From the NCBI RefSeq assembly GCF_032854445.1, contig NC_088306.1, positions 25,269,764 through 25,333,763 of the forward strand: a DNA stretch of 64,000 nt, read 5' to 3'. A program made the position numbers and the translations under genes. Numbering within the stretch: the first letter of the stretch is position 1; each line of letters begins with the position of its first letter. The notes under the pieces are model-generated. The model was given only the letters and a program-made list of their open reading frames with translations. It was not told where the DNA came from and did not search any database. This document shows, piece after piece, positions 11,461 to 24,600 of this stretch. Source of the stretch: Liolophura sinensis (Eukaryota > Mollusca > Polyplacophora > Chitonida > Chitonidae).

Positions 11461-13744
11461 GTTAAATAAATACGGGCCATCACGTACAAACATGCAAACC
11501 ATGTTGGTGGAAGACAAGTAGTCTAAGCGAACAAATTATCAATGGCCACGAGTATTGAGGACTGCTTAGTGTCGCCAAGGCCCAACAAGCGAAGGATTAT
11601 TCTGAGACCTACAGCTTGAGACGTACAGTATCGTTATAACTATAACATAAAGATGTAGGAATCATTTAAAATGTAGTCGTTTGTATTTCACTGCAGTAGT
11701 GGTAAGTCAATAAACTTAAAATTATTCGAAGGAAAGACTCCGTGTGCATGAATGCAAATAACCGTGTTCTGTATAATGGCACGTTACCGTGTTCTGCATA
11801 ATGCTAGGTTACCTTGATATGTCAGAGGTCCATTACCTAGAAGTATGCAACTTCCCTTCAGGTAGACTCTACGTCAATTGACACTTTTCCTCGTTCTCTA
11901 ACACAACACATTATGTGACGTATCTGCACAGCCATGTAGGGTTTTTTTTCTGTTGCGCAGCTAACGTTTGAGAAACGCCTGATGCATGGTGGGATCCAAA
12001 CGCGGTTGTATTGAAATACGACAATGGAGTGTTTTGTGAAAGGACAACAATGTCTTTGATAGTAATTGTTTTAGTGTTGCTTGGAAATATAAAAATAGCC
12101 AATGGGTTTATAACTGCATGCCAACAATGATTATCGAAATCATACTTTTTAAACACGGAGTTTCGGTTTCAAGGTGTGGTCAGTTCTTGTAGCAACCGTT
12201 TATTATTAGACTTGCCATGATTCAGTTCAAATTTTCTACCCAAGAGATTGGGACATTTCTCCACCAGGTGGCGTGAGCTTTTACAGATGACGTAACATGT
12301 GTATTGTACCGTGAAGACTAGCTATGGGGAAGATGCATGGGTAATGGACTTCCGGTTCTGTACACTGGTAGATTCCAATATTGTGCTATAATAATAGACT
12401 ACATTCTAGCATCGCTCAGACAAGAGACATTCTGTTAAAATTAACGGATTGATTTTCTGAGTGTACGGGAAAGAAAAAATCCTAATCTCGACAACATATG
12501 TCATGAACGAGTTATTGGAATAAGACTACTGAGTAGTAATTTTGGATAACGTGTTTATTTCAGTTTCCTGTAGTTGTGTCATTAAATGCATATATTGTTC
12601 TGGATCAGTTGGAATTTTCTCTATTTCCATTTCTTGTAATTGTGATATTATTGCACCATTTTGATTTTTTTTTACCTATCGCTGTTGTATTAAATAGGGA
12701 CTTATGGTGAGTGTTTTCATTAAATTAATTCCATATCAGGGGTAAATCTGTGCAGAACCTGGCAAATTACCCGCCTTCATCCCACACCCCCCACCCCCAC
12801 CCCCACCCCTCCTTTGCACCTAACAAAGTATGTGACTGAGTTCTCCCAGTTGGTGCTCTTATTCAGTTCGCGACTCGCGACCCCACCGGTCATGGGTCTC
12901 AGGTCTGCAGCGACGCTCAATGCCTTTAAACTAATGAGCAGGGAGAGCTACATGCCCCAAGAGAATTATATTTAAGTGAAATTGCCATAGCCATGAATCG
13001 TGTAAAAGTCTTGGTGATTCCTTCACTGTGTTGAAACCATATGTGCAAGGCACCCGCTCGCACACTAACCCGTCCCACGAACGTCCCAACTTGTGACATG
13101 TAAAAGTGTGGCCGTACAAGCATCGTCTACAGCTTACTGCCACTGTGATAGCAAAAAAGAGTAACGGCGGAGGTATCTGCAAATTCCCTGTCCAACGATG
13201 GGATTGAATTCGTGCCGCGTGTGTACCAGGGACTAAAATACGGGTATTGCCGGCTTTTCAAGCTCGTTTGAGAATTTCATCTCTAATCTCATGCAAACAC
13301 TTTGTAGATTACCTCACTGGATTAAAGCCGTTATACCTTTGCATGTGTTACTAAATGAACTCCACCCCACCAGCCTACTCATTTCTGTAGGCAACCAGTA
13401 TAGCCAAAATGAAGACGTCATCCCGTCACACTACATGTGCATTCTTACTGATGAGCGAATGTAATATCGCCACTGTTTAGAAAGCGGTGATTTTTTTTCT
13501 TCGGGCCCAGAGAGACAAAAAATCTTTTGTTAACTTGACCTTGGGGGTTTGAACAATGCCCACATAGGAGTTAGGCATTTTGTTCAGTATTCATTGCTAT
13601 CAGTTAAGTCTGCATGACGTCATGATGTCAGCCTCCATTCAGACGTTGTGATCGACTCTATCTTGTTTTTCAAAAAAAAATGCAATATTTCCCCTCTTTA
13701 TGCATTTTATACCTATATGCTGTATAGCTTGTGGATATAGGTTT
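11461..13744. other. Stretch without recognised gene
   Basis: It contains a C-rich simple tract at about 12779-12810 (CCCCCA-type units) and otherwise unique AT-rich DNA. Overlapping minus-strand ORFs at 12926-13182 are in competing frames and look like chance. Confidence 0.45.
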
Positions 13745-13945
13745 TATTACTTGGCGCTGCGGTTAGCTGTCGCTGTGAATTCAAGTCCAGCTTATGCCGG
13801 TTTCCTCTCCGCTGGTACGAGGGGAAGGCCTGCCATCACCCTGCAGATGATCTTGGGTTTTCCTCCGGTTCTGTCTGGTTCCCTCTAACAGCGATGCTGG
13901 TCGCCGTCTTTTAAATGAAATATTTTTGAGTAGAACGTATAACAA
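13745..13945 (+). mobile_element. SINE-A, 5'-truncated
   Basis: It starts at a degenerate gcggttagctgtcgctgtg, keeps gaattcaagtccagctta, gctggtacgagggg, aaggcctgccatc and tgatgctggtcgccgtc, and ends with gagtagaacgtataacaat. The tail is eroded to an AT-rich stretch. Divergence indicates an old copy. Confidence 0.7.
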
Positions 13946-14908
13946 TAATTAAAGTGAATATAAATTCAGCGACTAAAGCTGAATTGATTAATAAAGTAGT
14001 ATTCCAGAAATGTTCTAAAATATTTTAAATATTCTACACCGCTTATCAACAAAATAAATAGGAAACAATCCTCAGTACCTTGCCACTGATTTGGTGACGC
14101 CATTTTGCCATATTATAGCTATCTAGTTACGTCACAAAATCTCGGGGCTCTCCCGTACTATCGGTATTAAACAATGTGACGACGAGAAAATGCAAACAAA
14201 AACTGTAATACCCAACCAAAGAGTCTCAGCTCTGTTCTGTGTTCAAAGGGCCGATATTATTTTTAGATTGGCGCTCGGTCAAGCCGATGTTCGTAGACAC
14301 AATCATCGTGTTTTAGCGGCCCTACTCGTCCTCGTCCTGCATGGCTGTAAGCATTTGGCTTAGTTGGCTGTACTGACTTCAGAGAATTTACCGAACATAA
14401 CAGGACCTTCTGACTGACAACAGACTCACTCATTCAGATTTTGGGAAGATATTTTTGTAATAAATCTAACTTTGCTAAAATAATGCAAAATCCCAATATT
14501 TTTCTTAAAGCAATGACTCTTCACTAGTCAGCTCACCCTGAGAAGTTACTGTTGCCTACTACCCAACATGTAGGCATTGTGACACGGACAGCCTTTCTCT
14601 GTACCCTGCTCATACATGTGTGGTCCAAAATGCTTCAGTTTAGCATTTAAACTAACGGCAAAATCCAATTTATTGCTTCCATATCTGTCTATTCACTATA
14701 AGAAACCACACCAACAATCGAGAACTATTTGTCATGTGACGCTTTCAGTGCTAGTGATTGGTTAAGTTCATTAGGGCTTCTACAACATGGCTACTCGGAG
14801 TGAACTATCCGTCAGTGCCATATCCCCTATGCTGAACTTCATCTTCCCGGCTTTTAAAATTTTATGTAATTTTTTTACATGTTTTTCAGTGGTAACTGCG
14901 TTATATAT
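13946..14908. other. Stretch without recognised gene
   Basis: No repeat or exon identified. Confidence 0.45.
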
Positions 14909-15501
14909 CATTTTTATATGTATATATAGTGGCAGACTTTATGGTCCCTGTAAATAAATGAAGTCTCGCTGCCTGGAAGTCTCATGTAACACATGGCACA
15001 CTCATCTGTATCTCATATAGATGGGTACGCAATGAAGGAAACAGATTAGCTGCCATGTATTATTCCAGCCAAGGTCGTAAGTCGCTGTCACCTGTTGGTT
15101 TGGAAGTTTCTGACCATGTCACCAGATAAGTTACCTGTCAGAAGCACATGTTGATATCGCTGACGCTGCGGCATGTGCCAAATGTCATGCATATTTATTT
15201 TTATATGTATATATAGTGGCAGACTTTATATTCACTGTAAATAAATGAAGTCTCGTTGTCTGGAACTCCCATGTAACAACTGGCATGCTCATCTGTATCC
15301 TATATAGATGGTGACGCAATGAAGAAAACAGATTAGCTGCCATGTATTATTCCAGCCAAGGTCGTAAGTCGCTGTCACCTGTTGGTTTGGAAGTTTCCAA
15401 TTACAAATACCTGTCTGACCATGTCACTAGATAAGTCACCCATTAGAAGTACGTGTTGATATCGCTGACGTTTGCGGCATGTGCCAAATGTCAAGCATAT
15501 T
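14909..15501 (+). repeat. Two-copy tandem duplication, 287 bp period
   Basis: Copy 1 (about 14909-15195) and copy 2 (about 15196-15501) both begin tttttatatgtatatatagt, continue with aatgaagtctcg, attattccagccaaggtcgt and gatatcgctgacg, and end gtgccaaatgtc. Copy 2 carries an extra stretch of about 18 bases near 15400 (attacaaatacctgt). Similarity is high but not perfect, so this is a moderately old local duplication. Confidence 0.9.
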
Positions 15502-16080
15502 ACGCAAACGGAACTATACATATTAAGTTCGATCAGTTAGATATCACCTGTCTGTGCATGCAGGTGCAAAAGTAAAAAAATATCAATACATTGAGCAAAA
15601 TATTGTAATTCACTTTTCTGAGAAAAAGCCTATGTGTGCTGCGAAATATTTTTAAGTCACTTAGCATGAAGTACAAACCCCAGACAGGGAAACATGATCA
15701 GATTTAACAAACACAGTTCCGTTCACTCGCTAGTACAGATGTTGTGGACATGAAATTATTTTGTTAATATGCTCTGCGAGTTCAAAGACTATCTCGTGTA
15801 AGACTGAAACACGCGATTGCGCTGATACTGCTGTGTTATTGGCTCATTGGGACCTTTGTTTTACATGTATCTGTGTGCCGTTTTCTTCGGTGTAGGCCAT
15901 AGACCCATTGCTTATAAGTTCGAGGGTTCGAATCCAGTCTCAGATGGTTTGGCTGCTGGCTTAACTCATATTGGCGGCCAAATTAATATTTAATGGAAAA
16001 TTATCAATATCGGAAAATGGATAAAATTTATCGGTAAATCAATAAAAACATTTTTCACATCTGTTAATATCTACCGATGT
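15502..16080. other. Stretch without recognised gene
   Basis: An isolated B-box-like sequence (gagggttcgaatccag at about 15922) occurs without a convincing A box or acceptor stem, so no tRNA is called. Confidence 0.45.
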
Positions 16081-16200
16081 CAAAATATTTATCCATATCC
16101 ATAAATCATTTATCGATATGATCGTAATCGCTAATTCATTTCGATAACTGGCAGGGTTTATCGATATCAACAGATCATCTATCGATATCCATAATTCTGC
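16000..16200. repeat. Degenerate AT repeat with TATCGATA palindromes
   Basis: The segment is built of diverged (T)TATCGATA/TATCCATA phrases. Three exact TATCGATA palindromes lie at 16111, 16159 and 16180. TATCGATA is the insect DRE site, but here the simplest reading is a short-period degenerate repeat. No promoter is evident nearby. Confidence 0.5.
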
Positions 16201-18210
16201 ATTCAAGTTTAGTTTGACCCGTCAAAAAGTCATCGTATCTGTGTTTTTGCCGAATATTTCGGTCATATCACATTTTCTACTAGCATATCAGTCCTGATGA
16301 CGACATCTTCATGGCGGTACCTCATTGGAACACTACGTAAAGCACCACCCACGCGACTCCCCACCCAGTCAAAGCACATTTCTGATAGTAAAATCTCTTG
16401 CAAAGCAAAATAAAATTGTGGCCATTAAAGTTCGCGCTGTATAATCACAGCTGCAGTCCATTTGAGTCTTGTGTCAATCGGCTTTTTTCTTCTTTTTTTT
16501 GTTAGGCAGTGAAATTCCTTTCGGGTAGTAATCATTTGAAAAGAAAGGTTAAAAAAAACACCTAACAAATGCTTTATCCATTTAAACAATGCTTAATATC
16601 ATTGATTTGCATCCTGCTTTAAAGTGTTCATTTCGCTGAATTTTTTGTCAGCATTTTACGACCTCCTTTGGCATTTATCCTCTTTCCTGTTAGCTTGTTG
16701 AAAATGACATGATGTCTGATGAGTAATGGAGTTCGCTAACACAAGCACTAACGCCGCTTTTTTTTTTAACCATAAAGCAGCATGGCCTATTTCTTTCCGG
16801 GTAGAATCCAGCCATCCACTAAAATGGGATTTTGAAAAAGCAATCGGTTTTCTTGAACAAGCCAGCCAGTCATAAATTCTCAAGTATTGCTCAGTTTCCG
16901 AAAAACAGAGTGGTTAATACCTTAGATCATTCTCGTAAAATCCCTGTGTTGTCCAAACAACACTAACGGTAATTTGTAATGGGCTGGCCGACTTATCCGT
17001 GTGACCTTAACAAGCAGTTGTGGTGTGGGACAAGGTTTACTATCCAACTCGCATTCTAAACGCGTGTATTATCTGAATTACACGTCTTGTGATGGCGTGC
17101 AACGCCTTTGAAAAAAGTTTTGAAGACGACTTGCTGTGGTCTCTATCAGGAAAATTTATGGCCATTTTATAGGCAAATCGCTCTGAAAAAAAGAACCGAA
17201 TCCTGCTGTACAGAAATATGACAGCATACACATAAGTAAAAATATGAGACATTAATCATAATCTTTATTATTTGACCTAATGTAGCTGTTATGGTGGTAT
17301 TGACGATTCACGGCTAGGCTGAAATAACTGTGGAAAAAAAGTTCTCAAACCAACAAAAGAACAAACAAAGAATCAACTTTACTGCTTTCGTAGGTACGGG
17401 GATCACACTGTCCATATGGCCATAATGAAAATGCATACTTGAAGCGTGATGTTCAAGAGATCATACCTTTAAATTCAAGTCGCCCAATTACACACATATT
17501 TGGCCAATTCGAACTCGGAGACATATGGGTCAGGGAAAGGCGAGCAGTAAATGCCTAACTGCCATCTGAATTGATGTTTCATATCAGGTAAGTATATGTC
17601 TTATGAATTTATTTCACCTGAATCAGTGATCATTTCCCTACATGTATTTTAATATTTGAAAGTTTTAAACTACCAAATATGTGTAGAATATTTCATGAAG
17701 ATAGCTGCCAATACAATACACATCTAATGTTACCTTGGTCTGGCACCGAAAGTCAGGCGCTATGACCAGACGCTGGGCTCCACGCTGAAGTACGCTTTAT
17801 TTCTTGTTCTAGCACTGTGGGAGCTGTCATAGTCTGTCTCCGATCCAGTTGCTGATATTCAGCTGTCTGTAAAATCAGTCATACTGGCTACCAAAATTGC
17901 CCTTTCGTTTGTGATACGCAACACCACAAGCTCTAAACATATCTGAATATAGGCGACTTCCTAAAATAAATAGGCCATAGTTACCTTACCCTTCTGGAAG
18001 CAAAATGGCGAAACCAACAACACATTCAAAAGATGACATTTGTTGGATGCGCTATGTAATACAGATGCCAGCTATTGGGCTAGAGTATCAGGAATTGGCC
18101 TTGGGGTTTAAAGCGTACATAAAGCCAAGAAAAATATATCAAATACGCGTTACATGATCATGAATTAATCTTGGAACTTACAGCATGCATAAAGTCAAGA
18201 ATAATGTGTC
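16201..18210. other. Stretch without recognised gene
   Basis: A consensus donor (cag|gtaagtat at 17587) occurs in isolation. ORFs of 70-75 codons on the minus strand show no recognisable features. Confidence 0.45.
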
Positions 18211-18401
18211 AATTTATTTATTTATTTATTTGATTGATGTTTTACGCCGTACTAAAGAATACTTCACTTGTAAGACGGCGGCCAGCATTATGGTGGCAGG
18301 AAACCGGGCAATGCAAGGGGGAAACCCACGACCATCCGCAGGTTGATGGCAGACCTTCCCACGTACGGCCGGAGAGGAAGCCAGCATGAGCTGGACTTAA
18401 A
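18211..18401 (-). mobile_element. SINE-A, 5'-truncated
   Basis: Reading the plus strand, the copy opens with the (ATTT)n complement of the tail, then gttttacgccgtac, acggcggccagcattatggt, ggaaacccacgaccatccgc and ggccggagaggaagccagca. It stops at agctggactt, lacking the tRNA-like head. Confidence 0.85.
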
Positions 18402-19040
18402 TGTGTCAATTACACTTTACGTTTACTTTTGAATCCTTGCCAGGTTAACTAATCATGAATTGATCTTCGGACTTATAGTGAACATCAAACCAAGCATAAT
18501 CTATCAGATAAACTGTTCAATCCATGCCAAGTCAAATGAACACCAGTGTCTCTAATGGAACCGAGACCTAGATTCCATTTGGGTTTGCGAAAAACCGTTG
18601 AACAAGTCAGCTTACATTAAATGTTAAAAGAAGTTTTGCATTATAGTTCGGATACTAACAACCAAGGCGCTTGATTTGCCTTCCGTCTCTGTCTGTAAAT
18701 TTTGACTGATTTGTTCCACTGATGTTTTACGCCGCACTATAGCATGTTTCCCGTATACGAAAACGGACAACTTCACTTCACAAGATTGTTCTATTCGCAA
18801 ATGACAATATGAACGCTATTTTCAGCGAGATTCTAAGACACATGACACGTTTTTGCGTTCGGTTGTACTGATGGTCAGTTTTGTACAGTAGTTGAGAAAA
18901 GGCTTATCTGTTGTGTTTGTTGAAACTGAAGTTTCCATTAGGCTGCTTCACACAAAACCAAAATTTGTGACCACAAATGGTTTGCCTCCTCTTTGCTTTT
19001 GTATGGAATTTTCGTGTAACAAAAACGTAACAACAAGACG
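18402..19040. other. Stretch without recognised gene
   Basis: A fragment of about 20 bases (gatgttttacgccgcac) at 18720 may be a SINE tail relic. Nothing else was recognised. Confidence 0.4.
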
Positions 19041-19522
19041 TATGGTGTGGCATATTACAGAGATGACAAATGAAGTATGATATTGCATGTTACAGAGATG
19101 ACAAATGAAGTATGATGTTGCATGTTACAGAGATGACAAGTGATGTATGGTTTGGCATGTTACAGAGGTGACAAGTGAAGTATGGTGTGGCATGTTACAG
19201 AGGTGACAAGTGATGTATGGTGTGGCATGTTACAGAGATGACAAATGAAGTATGGTGTGGCATGTTACAGAGATGACAAATGAAGTATGATGTTGTATGT
19301 TACAGAGATGACAAGTGAAGTATGATGTTGCATGTTACAGAGATGACAAGTGATGTATGGTTTAGCATGTTACAGAGGTGACAAGTGATGTATGGTGTGG
19401 CATGTTACAGAGGTGACAAGTGATGTATGGTGTGGCATGTTACAGAAATGACAAGTGAAGTATGGTGTGGTAAGTTACGGAGGTGACAAGTGATGTATGG
19501 TGTGGCATCTTACAGAAATCAC
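19041..19522 (+). repeat. 35 bp minisatellite, 13 full units
   Basis: Units starting catgttacag recur at exactly 35-base spacing from 19051 to 19506 without net length change, giving 13 full units plus a partial one. Two sequence types alternate irregularly: one with atgacaaatgaag and tgatgttg, one with gtgacaagtgatg and tggtgtgg. There is no sustained ORF because 35 is not a multiple of three. Confidence 0.95.
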
Positions 19523-20116
19523 GCATCAAAATCTCTTCTTTCAGACTTTTGTTAAAACTGACGGAATTCCCTCTCCTCCTCCTCCTACGCGGGCTAGTCA
19601 TAGCTGCCACTATAGCCAACCACAGGCCGAAATCATATACAGATGATCATGTCAGTAAACGGAGAGACGCTTTATATGTCGGGATTTCAGTTTTACATGA
19701 ACCATACTAATGCTGTTTGATATAAAATAGGAGTTTGCCACAACGTTGTGCAAGGCCAGCGTTGTCCTCAATGCATTACGTGATCCGGATAGTCCAATTA
19801 CGGATAATGGTGCTGTACACCACAGAATATGTTTTCACCAGGATATCACCGTATTCAAGCGTTGAATAATTACTGAGAACATGCAGTCTACACATCAAAA
19901 GACTGAGGATAGTTTATTATCTCAGAATAAACCCGCAAGGGACAAATAACTAATTTTTCCAACAGCTAATTACAACATATGCCTTGGCATTGAGTTTGTC
20001 TAGCCCCAACAGTTATAAATCTCATCGATTCTAGTTTGGGCCCTTTTTTATCGCGGGTTCCGAGTGTTTCATTGATAATAGTGATTATGTGTCATTTATA
20101 CCATGGTTGTCTTCAG
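19523..20116. other. Stretch without recognised gene
   Basis: An ORF of 75 codons (19483-19710) begins in the minisatellite. No recognisable features. Confidence 0.4.
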
Positions 20117-20224
20117 GGCACAGGGAGTGGGCTGACTGGGTCCTGTGTGCGTGATAAAAAGGTATATGGTGAAGAATTTGGGGTGGATTGGACTGATGAG
20201 AAAGGGGTTAAGCGGAAGCCTTGA
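20117..20224 (+). CDS. Candidate terminal exon, unrecognised
   Basis: After an acceptor-like tggttgtcttcag (AG at 20115-20116) a frame encodes about 35 charged residues, including GTGSGLTGSCVRDKK and EEFGVDWTDEKGVKRKP, and stops with TGA at 20222-20224. The Gly/Lys/Asp/Glu-rich composition looks more protein-like than the hydrophobic, Cys/Ser/Leu-rich chance ORFs around it. An AATAAA lies at about 20493. No family is recognised and no upstream partner exon was found, so this may be chance. Confidence 0.2.
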   Translation, partial: GTGSGLTGSCVRDKKVYGEEFGVDWTDEKGVKRKP

Positions 20225-21011
20225 CCGGGTTGTCAACGGTTTACTATGATCGATGCAAAATTTGAGTCTTCACTTAATCTCACCGTGCACCTAGTCTCCA
20301 TTGAAGTATAAAAAAGGGTTCTTCAAATCTAGCTTTCATCTCTACTCCTCCACAGGCTTTTGTTGCTCAGGGGCCAAAACGCGAACTCCGTTGATATTTC
20401 TGTGGGTCAAGATACTGTTTCTAAGAAACCACTCTGCTACTATCACATGGTTAAGCGACTGCGCTTAGCAACATCAGACAACTATTTGTCAATAAACACT
20501 GTTTCTTGGAGGGAATGCTCTTGCCTCCAGGATCAAAGGCAAGCCAAAAGCAGGTTGACTATACGAAACCCAGCGCGAAGTTACATTGTACGAAGCATTT
20601 TATTGCTAATACAAATTGCAAATTTCCACACCGAGACTAATAGGCCCAATGGGTTTTGCATCATGGTGGTAACACAATAGGTTGGCCCGTAATATAAATA
20701 ATTCAAAGAGTAACATTACGAAGGCAAATCCATAAGGAATTTTTGGATCATATTGGACTATTCACCAAGGAATCTATATGCTGGAGTGTTTCACTTTAAC
20801 CGTTACATGATCAGGACTGTTCCGCGTCTGCCTGCGTCGAATCACGACACATTTGTCCTCACATAATTCGTTTTAATCGTCTGGGATATTTAGAGTAATA
20901 AGTTAGTCTAGTCATCCCCACGTGATTTTGCATATTCAACTAATACATAATCCATGTCATTATATTACGCCATTGTATTATTACAACGCCATGCTAACAG
21001 TCGACTGAAAT
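20225..21011. other. Stretch without recognised gene
   Basis: It holds a 106-codon ORF (20360-20680) with no recognisable motif, and otherwise unique DNA. Confidence 0.4.
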
Positions 21012-21123
21012 GTCACATCCGGTTTTCTCCCACTATAATGCTGCCAGCCGTCGTATACCTAAAAAACTCTTGAGCATGGTGTGAAACACCAATCAAATAA
21101 ATAAATATATAAAAAATAAAAGA
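21012..21123 (+). mobile_element. SINE-A 3' fragment
   Basis: It contains catccggttttctcccacta, taatgctgccagccgtcgta, gagcatggtgtgaaacacc and the (AAAT)n tail. 5'-truncated and diverged. Confidence 0.75.
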
Positions 21124-21289
21124 AATGACATATTCACTGGCTATGGCAGAGTATTGCTACACTGGCAGCAAATATGTAGATTATAACCACTTACGTTCTC
21201 GCGAGATGACATGAATGTTTCTAAATTACGTCTCTGGCTTCTAATATTAACGTTAAAGAAAGGATCCCTACCAGCTAGATGGAAAATCG

Positions 21290-21600
21290 CCTCCGTGTCG
21301 CTCAGGCCGATTGCCAGCCTGCTTACAGTGACAGATCGTCTGCGATTTGCTCACAAGAACCTCCCCGGTATGCGGTTGAAGTTGCTAAGTAATAGGTGTA
21401 GCTCATGGAATTTCCAAAAATATTCGTGGCTAACCATCAGCGTACTGTTGTCGTTAAAGGTATAGAATACTACCCTTTTCCGTTTTGTCTTACGAATTAT
21501 ATCGTGAATATACGATAGTGTCTTTAATAGACATTTATTACCAAGTAAAACTCATTTCACTCTGCACATTTACCACCGACAACTCCATCACAACACACAG
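21290..21600 (+). repeat. Repeat F, copy 1
   Basis: It matches 62860-63160 in the same orientation through cgattgccagcctgct, acagatcgtct, gttgaagtt, ctaaccatcagcgtact, gttttgtcttacgaattata and tttaatagacatttatt. The two copies differ by substitutions and short indels. No coding frame is shared, so this is a dispersed non-coding repeat of unknown class. Confidence 0.7.
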
Positions 21601-24600
21601 GATAAGTATGCACACAGCCAACAGGTTATACCATCCGCACTGTCAGTTCTGCAGTATAAACCTGTCACGGGCTTTGAAGCTATGCATCAAGCACTTATTG
21701 TGAATAAGTGTGAAAGTAACCACAAAACGTCCAAAAACATATTTTCAGGGTTTACTGTATTGGTGGTCGTTACGGTATTTCCTTACCTCTCTCCCACAAC
21801 CAACCCATCCGAGCCTGCCCCTATCCTCCAATATGCGACTTTCAAGATGTCAGCTATCGGAAGCAGGCAGTCATCCTACATAGCGTCATGACACCATATT
21901 ATAAAAGAGGCGATGGTTTTTTATTCGTTTTATGTCGATGTTACAGAGAAGCCCACATGGGGTCATCACTTCCAAAAGTAAAGTTCGTAAGGAACTCACT
22001 TATGTCACGGTATTTAGAGTAGACAAATAGAGTAGATTTACTTCCAAACAAATTCCACCCACGTGCTCAGTCTGCTTAATGACCAGTAAATCTTTCTTGC
22101 CTATGGAGACCTGTATCTGCACGACAGAGGATCAGTCCGCACTGATAAATAATCTTGACTTTATCTCGATCTCTTTCCAAGATAGGTACTCCATGAGAAA
22201 ATATTAGCTCCGTAACTGCTCCGGTTAATGAACTTATATATTTATTCGATGCATTAACGAAACCGTCAGTAATGGTTCACAGCCTGTCGCTTTGGGCTGG
22301 AGCCGTCAGGTTTATGTGAACCTTTATCACCTGACAGTAACCATTGATTATTGATAACCCATCAGGTAAAATCTGCTCTGTCAATATTATACCAGGACAG
22401 TACCTTATCCTCGACCCAGAGGGAAGGGTCTAGCGCATTAGAACCCGAAGCTACATCTCATCAAGATCAGGGACTAGATGACAGTTATCCCACAGTAATA
22501 TTTCTGTTTGGCAAGAAAAGAATAACACCCGTCTGCCGCATTGACTACTGGGTGTAGAGAAAACATCAGTCATGTTTTTCAGGTGATCAAAATAATGACT
22601 GCAGAATTTTTATGGAATAGACGATATTTTCTCAACGCAAATGTCCCATATACGGTTTTAAGTGCTTTACCTTGTCTGTAGCCTGGATATTTACTGGAAA
22701 TTATAATGTGTACTAATAAAATTGTCTTGTTTGTTTCGATAGTTTTAAGGCGTCAAACTTACCTAATACTACAGAATGTCACATTACCAAATAGAGCGTC
22801 ACGTAATTTTAAGAAATACATGTAGCAAGGTTTATCACAGTCCAAAATTCCACATTATGTAACGTAGTCACTGAATACCACCATACCCCACTTTGAGATT
22901 CGATTACCTAGACAGCAATGAGTAAATGCTATTTCCAAAATGTCTTAATGACTACACAATATGATAGATGAACTGATTATTTGGTGATGCGTGGCACAGA
23001 AATTTGAAACCTGATGCACTGGTATACTGTCGTAGATATAGCGGTAATGTTACACCTTGTCGGCATTGTAGGTTGACCTCGCAACAATTAAAGTAGTACA
23101 TATATATGGTGGTGTAAGTATTTTGTCATTTTATGCTTGATGAATTGTGTCCAGTCAGTTATATTTTCGGTATACTATCCTTTTCCCTGATATGGATCAT
23201 CATCAACGGAACGGGATGATTCTGTTGTGTTAATCGTTTTCCATCACCACAACGGCTTTATAATGTCACCCTGAGGGAAGTGCAAACTATGGCAATCAAA
23301 TATTTGATTGCGATGAAATCTCAGCTAGAAGTGTTAATAGCGAAATGTGTATCTAATTCCGCCTTCCAGTTGGGATTATGCGACGCTTTCTGGCGCTTTC
23401 GTGGTTAAGATATTCGAATCTGTTAGAGCTGATGACATGCATAACATTCAATATGTCAGTCGGAAATTTCCTTCATTCTGCGCATTACCGGAAGTCTCAT
23501 CTTATACAATGTACATCTGTATACAAAATACCTGGTACCATTATTACCAGACAGTGCTGGATTTACTAGTGTGTTGAACTAGTGTGTTTCATACTTTTAA
23601 CATTTCAAATGCTCACGAAGTCTGATTGTTGTCAATACGATTTCGCTGCAAGTTTCGGGAAAATTATATATTCTCGAACAAGTTTCATCGTAACGTTTGG
23701 TTTTACTGTTATCAACGATTAGAAGCCAATAAATGGCAAGTCGTTTGTCTTTCCGCTATCTCTTTTTCCGTCGAAGATAACAAAATTTGCATTCATTCGA
23801 TGTATAGTCGTACTTCCAGTCTCAGTCTTGTCTTATAACTGCACAATTGTTCAGAACGGTAGCGTGGGTGATGATTGTATTTCTGAATCATTTACAATAA
23901 TTAGTGTTTATCTTTCCAAAAATTATCACACCCCAAACATAAATTCTGAGTGGGATAGCCGGGTGGAAATATTTGTTCATCCATTATTTAGATATCACTG
24001 TAACAATCTGCGTCAGGATGAGTATTTTGTCATGTTGTTTCCCTCAATCCCACATCTTTTCTCTGCCCTTTCATGTCGCTTTGACGGTTATGGAGAAAAC
24101 TGCGCAAGAGGCAAACACCTATAGCGAGATATGATGATTCTTCGTAATGATGTGTGCAAAAAAACAAACTCCTTGATTACAACATAATTTAGTGGATTTT
24201 GAAACACGGTCCATTCATGTTCTAAAATGTTTGTATGTTTTTTTCTGATGAAAGTGATGGAAGAATTTTTTGACGACTTCTTTATGGAAATCAGTGAATG
24301 GTTTAGTCTCACAGAATAGGGAATTATACCTTGAGCGGCATGTAGCCGGCAATCAGGCGCTAACTCTGTTAGCAACGATTCTGTTTGACGACTTTCTGTA
24401 AATACGACATAATGATAGTTTTGGCCGATGCCATCAATTGCCGTGTAACGATGTTATGGTATAAGCACTCAGCGGCACGGCAGAAATCAACGAAAATCCG
24501 ATTCAGTCCGCGGCGAGCGTTTCACGCCCAGACGCCGCCTGTTTCTGCAACGCCACTCAAACCTCCACATCGGTTATACCATGTGGTTAAGTCGATTTTG

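Noticed and set aside
15895-15950. tRNA-like sequence with a good B box (gagggttcgaatcc).
   Set aside because: No A box, acceptor stem or anticodon stem could be paired; probably an isolated tRNA-derived relic.
19041-19522. CRISPR-like regular direct repeats.
   Set aside because: Units are contiguous with no unique spacers, and the genome is clearly animal.
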